A stretch of DNA of 64,000 nt, from NCBI RefSeq assembly GCF_001418205.1, contig NZ_LIQF01000002.1, forward strand, positions 186,001 through 250,000, given 5' to 3'. Each line of letters begins with the position of its first letter. Within the stretch, counting starts at the first letter, position 1. Source of the stretch: Marinomonas fungiae. GTDB taxonomy: Bacteria > Pseudomonadota > Gammaproteobacteria > Pseudomonadales > Marinomonadaceae. This document shows, in pieces, positions 62,430 to 64,000 of this stretch. Under the pieces are notes generated by a model. The model made no database searches. It was not told the origin of the DNA and saw only the letters and a list, made by a program, of their open reading frames with translations. The position numbers were made by a program, and so were the translations under genes.

Positions 62430-63947
62430 ATGGCAAAGTTCGATGTTTTGGCCTTGTATGGAGTCAATGTCGACTTTGCCTATTTCAATATTTTTGAGCT
62501 ACTAGATGTGCTCAGTCTTAAAGATATCGTGCTTAAAAGTGATCGAGTGGCCAGTTTGGTTAAAAAGCATGGCCGTAAACATCGCATTGTGAGTATTGCT
62601 ATCCGTCAGGTTGCTCTCTACGAATTGAAACCTTTTTTAGATAGTAAATTCCTTTCTTATGACAGCTCTTTTCAAGAGCTTAGTTTTGGGCAAACTGATA
62701 ACGAGCGTCGTTATGAAGCAGAGGACAAGTTTCTTTTGATCTGTTTTTCATTGGCGTTAGGGAAGTCAATTGTCAGTATTAAGCATCTTAAAAATACGGA
62801 AGAGTTAGCAAAGTTTCCGCGAGAGTTTTTTGTTAAAGGCAAAAGCCTGTATCAATATTTCCGACAGATTCTGAATGACAATACTCGAGATTATGTCCTG
62901 AGCTATAAAGAAGGCAAGCTTGACGCCCGTAGCGAATCGCCTTCAGACATGGAGCGGCAAGAGTCTGCACAAGCAGTTACATCGCCGAAGTTGATAGACA
63001 CCCCAAAAATTGAAGGTGTACCTTTTGCAAAAGAAGTAGAAACGGCTTTGTTGCTTATGAATCAGGGTGTGCAGCTAATTAGGGAGGAGGTTGGTGACGC
63101 ACTGAAGGGTAAAGCATTCAATCTCACTAAGGTCGCTGGCTTTTGTCAGAAGTTAAGTGATTCCTATGATCGTAATCCCTATGCCTTATTGGCTGTGAGG
63201 CATATCCAGAACAGTGATCAATATGTTGCGCAACACTGTGTAGCATGCGCCATACTTGCTTGTCATTTGGCTAAGGCTTTGCAATTAGAGCCTCGTTATG
63301 TGCAGGTCATATCAATGGGGGCGCTGTTGTTCGATTTAGGGCGATTCAAGCTGCCTGAAGCCATGACGAAAAAGTCGGGAAAGTTAACCGAAGCCGAGTT
63401 CCAGTTAACCCGTCGGCATTTGAACTTTGGTGAAACGATTCTCGCTAGTGCTGAGAATGTGCCTAAAGTGATTTATCAAATGCTTTGGGAGCATCATGAG
63501 CGACCCGATGGAGCAGGTTATCCACAAGGTAAAACTGAGGATGAGATTAGTGTCTACGGCTCAATTGGGGCCATTGTGGACGCCTATGATTCCTTGACTT
63601 CTGAGCAACCTTATAAAGCGCCGCTGACCCCTGTTGATGCGCTGGAAAAAATGTTTAGGGAATCTGGGTTGGCATTTGATCAGAAATTATTCTCCTTATT
63701 TAAGAAAAGTTTAGGTTCGGTTCCGGTTGGCTCTTGTGTTCAACTGAATAATGGACGGTTAGGGTTTGTTTTGACTCTGAATAGTCAGTTGCAGCCTGCC
63801 TTGGTTCGTCAGGTATACAGTCTTTCTTCTAAAAGTTTTATTGCTCCCATTGATTTGGCGATCAACCAAAATAGTGATATCTGGATCGTTAACATCGTAT
63901 TGCCATCGGACTTTGGCCTAACGTTTGGCCGCCACTTATATATTTAA
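62430..63947 (+). CDS. HD-GYP domain protein with altered HD motif
   Basis: A 505-residue cytoplasmic protein. The first 190 residues are unlike any domain I recognise. Residues about 260-430 form an HD-GYP domain, the class that hydrolyses cyclic di-GMP. Most landmarks are present: H269, H330, the H355-H356-E357 block followed by RPDGAGYPQG, and DAYDSLTSEQPYK. However, the HD pair is Phe301-Asp302 (LLFDLGRFK where LLHDIGKIK is usual). It follows flgL by 15 bases and shares the sigma-28 transcript, so it may link cyclic di-GMP to motility. Confidence 0.88.
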   Translation: MAKFDVLALYGVNVDFAYFNIFELLDVLSLKDIVLKSDRVASLVKKHGRKHRIVSIAIRQVALYELKPFLDSKFLSYDSSFQELSFGQTDNERRYEAEDKFLLICFSLALGKSIVSIKHLKNTEELAKFPREFFVKGKSLYQYFRQILNDNTRDYVLSYKEGKLDARSESPSDMERQESAQAVTSPKLIDTPKIEGVPFAKEVETALLLMNQGVQLIREEVGDALKGKAFNLTKVAGFCQKLSDSYDRNPYALLAVRHIQNSDQYVAQHCVACAILACHLAKALQLEPRYVQVISMGALLFDLGRFKLPEAMTKKSGKLTEAEFQLTRRHLNFGETILASAENVPKVIYQMLWEHHERPDGAGYPQGKTEDEISVYGSIGAIVDAYDSLTSEQPYKAPLTPVDALEKMFRESGLAFDQKLFSLFKKSLGSVPVGSCVQLNNGRLGFVLTLNSQLQPALVRQVYSLSSKSFIAPIDLAINQNSDIWIVNIVLPSDFGLTFGRHLYI

Positions 63948-64000
63948 TCGTAATTTGTTCTAAACTTTCTCTAAGGCGGCCGATAACCTCTGAGAGCTTT

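Overview
The window is a gammaproteobacterial chromosome segment of moderate GC content, most like the marine Oceanospirillales (a Marinomonas-type organism). That placement is an inference from gene content: arginine succinyltransferase, an NtrC/sigma-54-type glnK-amtB region, a sigma-54 and sigma-28 flagellar cluster laid out as in polarly flagellated gammaproteobacteria, a TRAP transporter with its own Cache-type two-component pair, and duplicated peptide ABC transporters. I see no insertion sequence, phage, CRISPR array or defence island, so this is core and metabolic DNA rather than a genomic island.

Layout. 1-17,040 is mostly housekeeping: astA (entering from the left), a DUF1653 protein, a YjiH-family permease, a LysR regulator, a two-gene RND efflux system, a Clp-fold lipoprotein, a DUF1289 protein, radA, a GNAT-nitrilase fusion, amtB and glnK, ubiK, a small Trp-rich protein and the comM/yifB helicase. 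17,057-22,841 is an iron operon on the minus strand, fecBCDE-like genes followed by a TonB-dependent receptor, with a weak Fur-like site upstream. 23,158-28,135 holds a BASS-family transporter, rep, a cytochrome c5 and an alpha/beta hydrolase. 28,307-33,477 is a DctPQM TRAP transporter followed by a Cache-domain histidine kinase and a NarL/LuxR-type response regulator. 33,871-39,470 is dppABCDF behind a long, strongly structured leader. 39,645-46,017 is a second five-gene oligopeptide-type ABC system whose last gene overlaps a HypT-like LysR regulator. A BaiN-type flavoprotein and tRNA-Arg(CCT) follow.

47,573-63,947 is the flagellar region: flgA, flgM and flgN run leftward; cheV, cheR, flgBCDE, flgFGHIJ, flgKL and an HD-GYP-like protein run rightward. 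Promoter sequences are readable: sigma-54 type before flgB and flgF, and sigma-28 type before flgM and flgK. They fit a tiered programme in which rod, hook and ring genes are made first, while the hook-junction proteins and the anti-sigma factor FlgM come under FliA.

Taken together the window is about nutrient capture (arginine, ammonium, iron chelates, carboxylates, peptides) and motility. The most unusual points are the multi-hairpin leader of dppA, palindromes that look like operators beside the TRAP and dpp operons, a duplicated middle domain in FlgE, an HD-GYP protein that has lost the histidine of its HD pair, and a FecBCDE importer paired with a receptor lacking the FecA signalling domain. 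No clearly undescribed multi-gene system was found. Several start codons given here differ from the longest open frame because ribosome binding sites or hairpins favour a shorter product.
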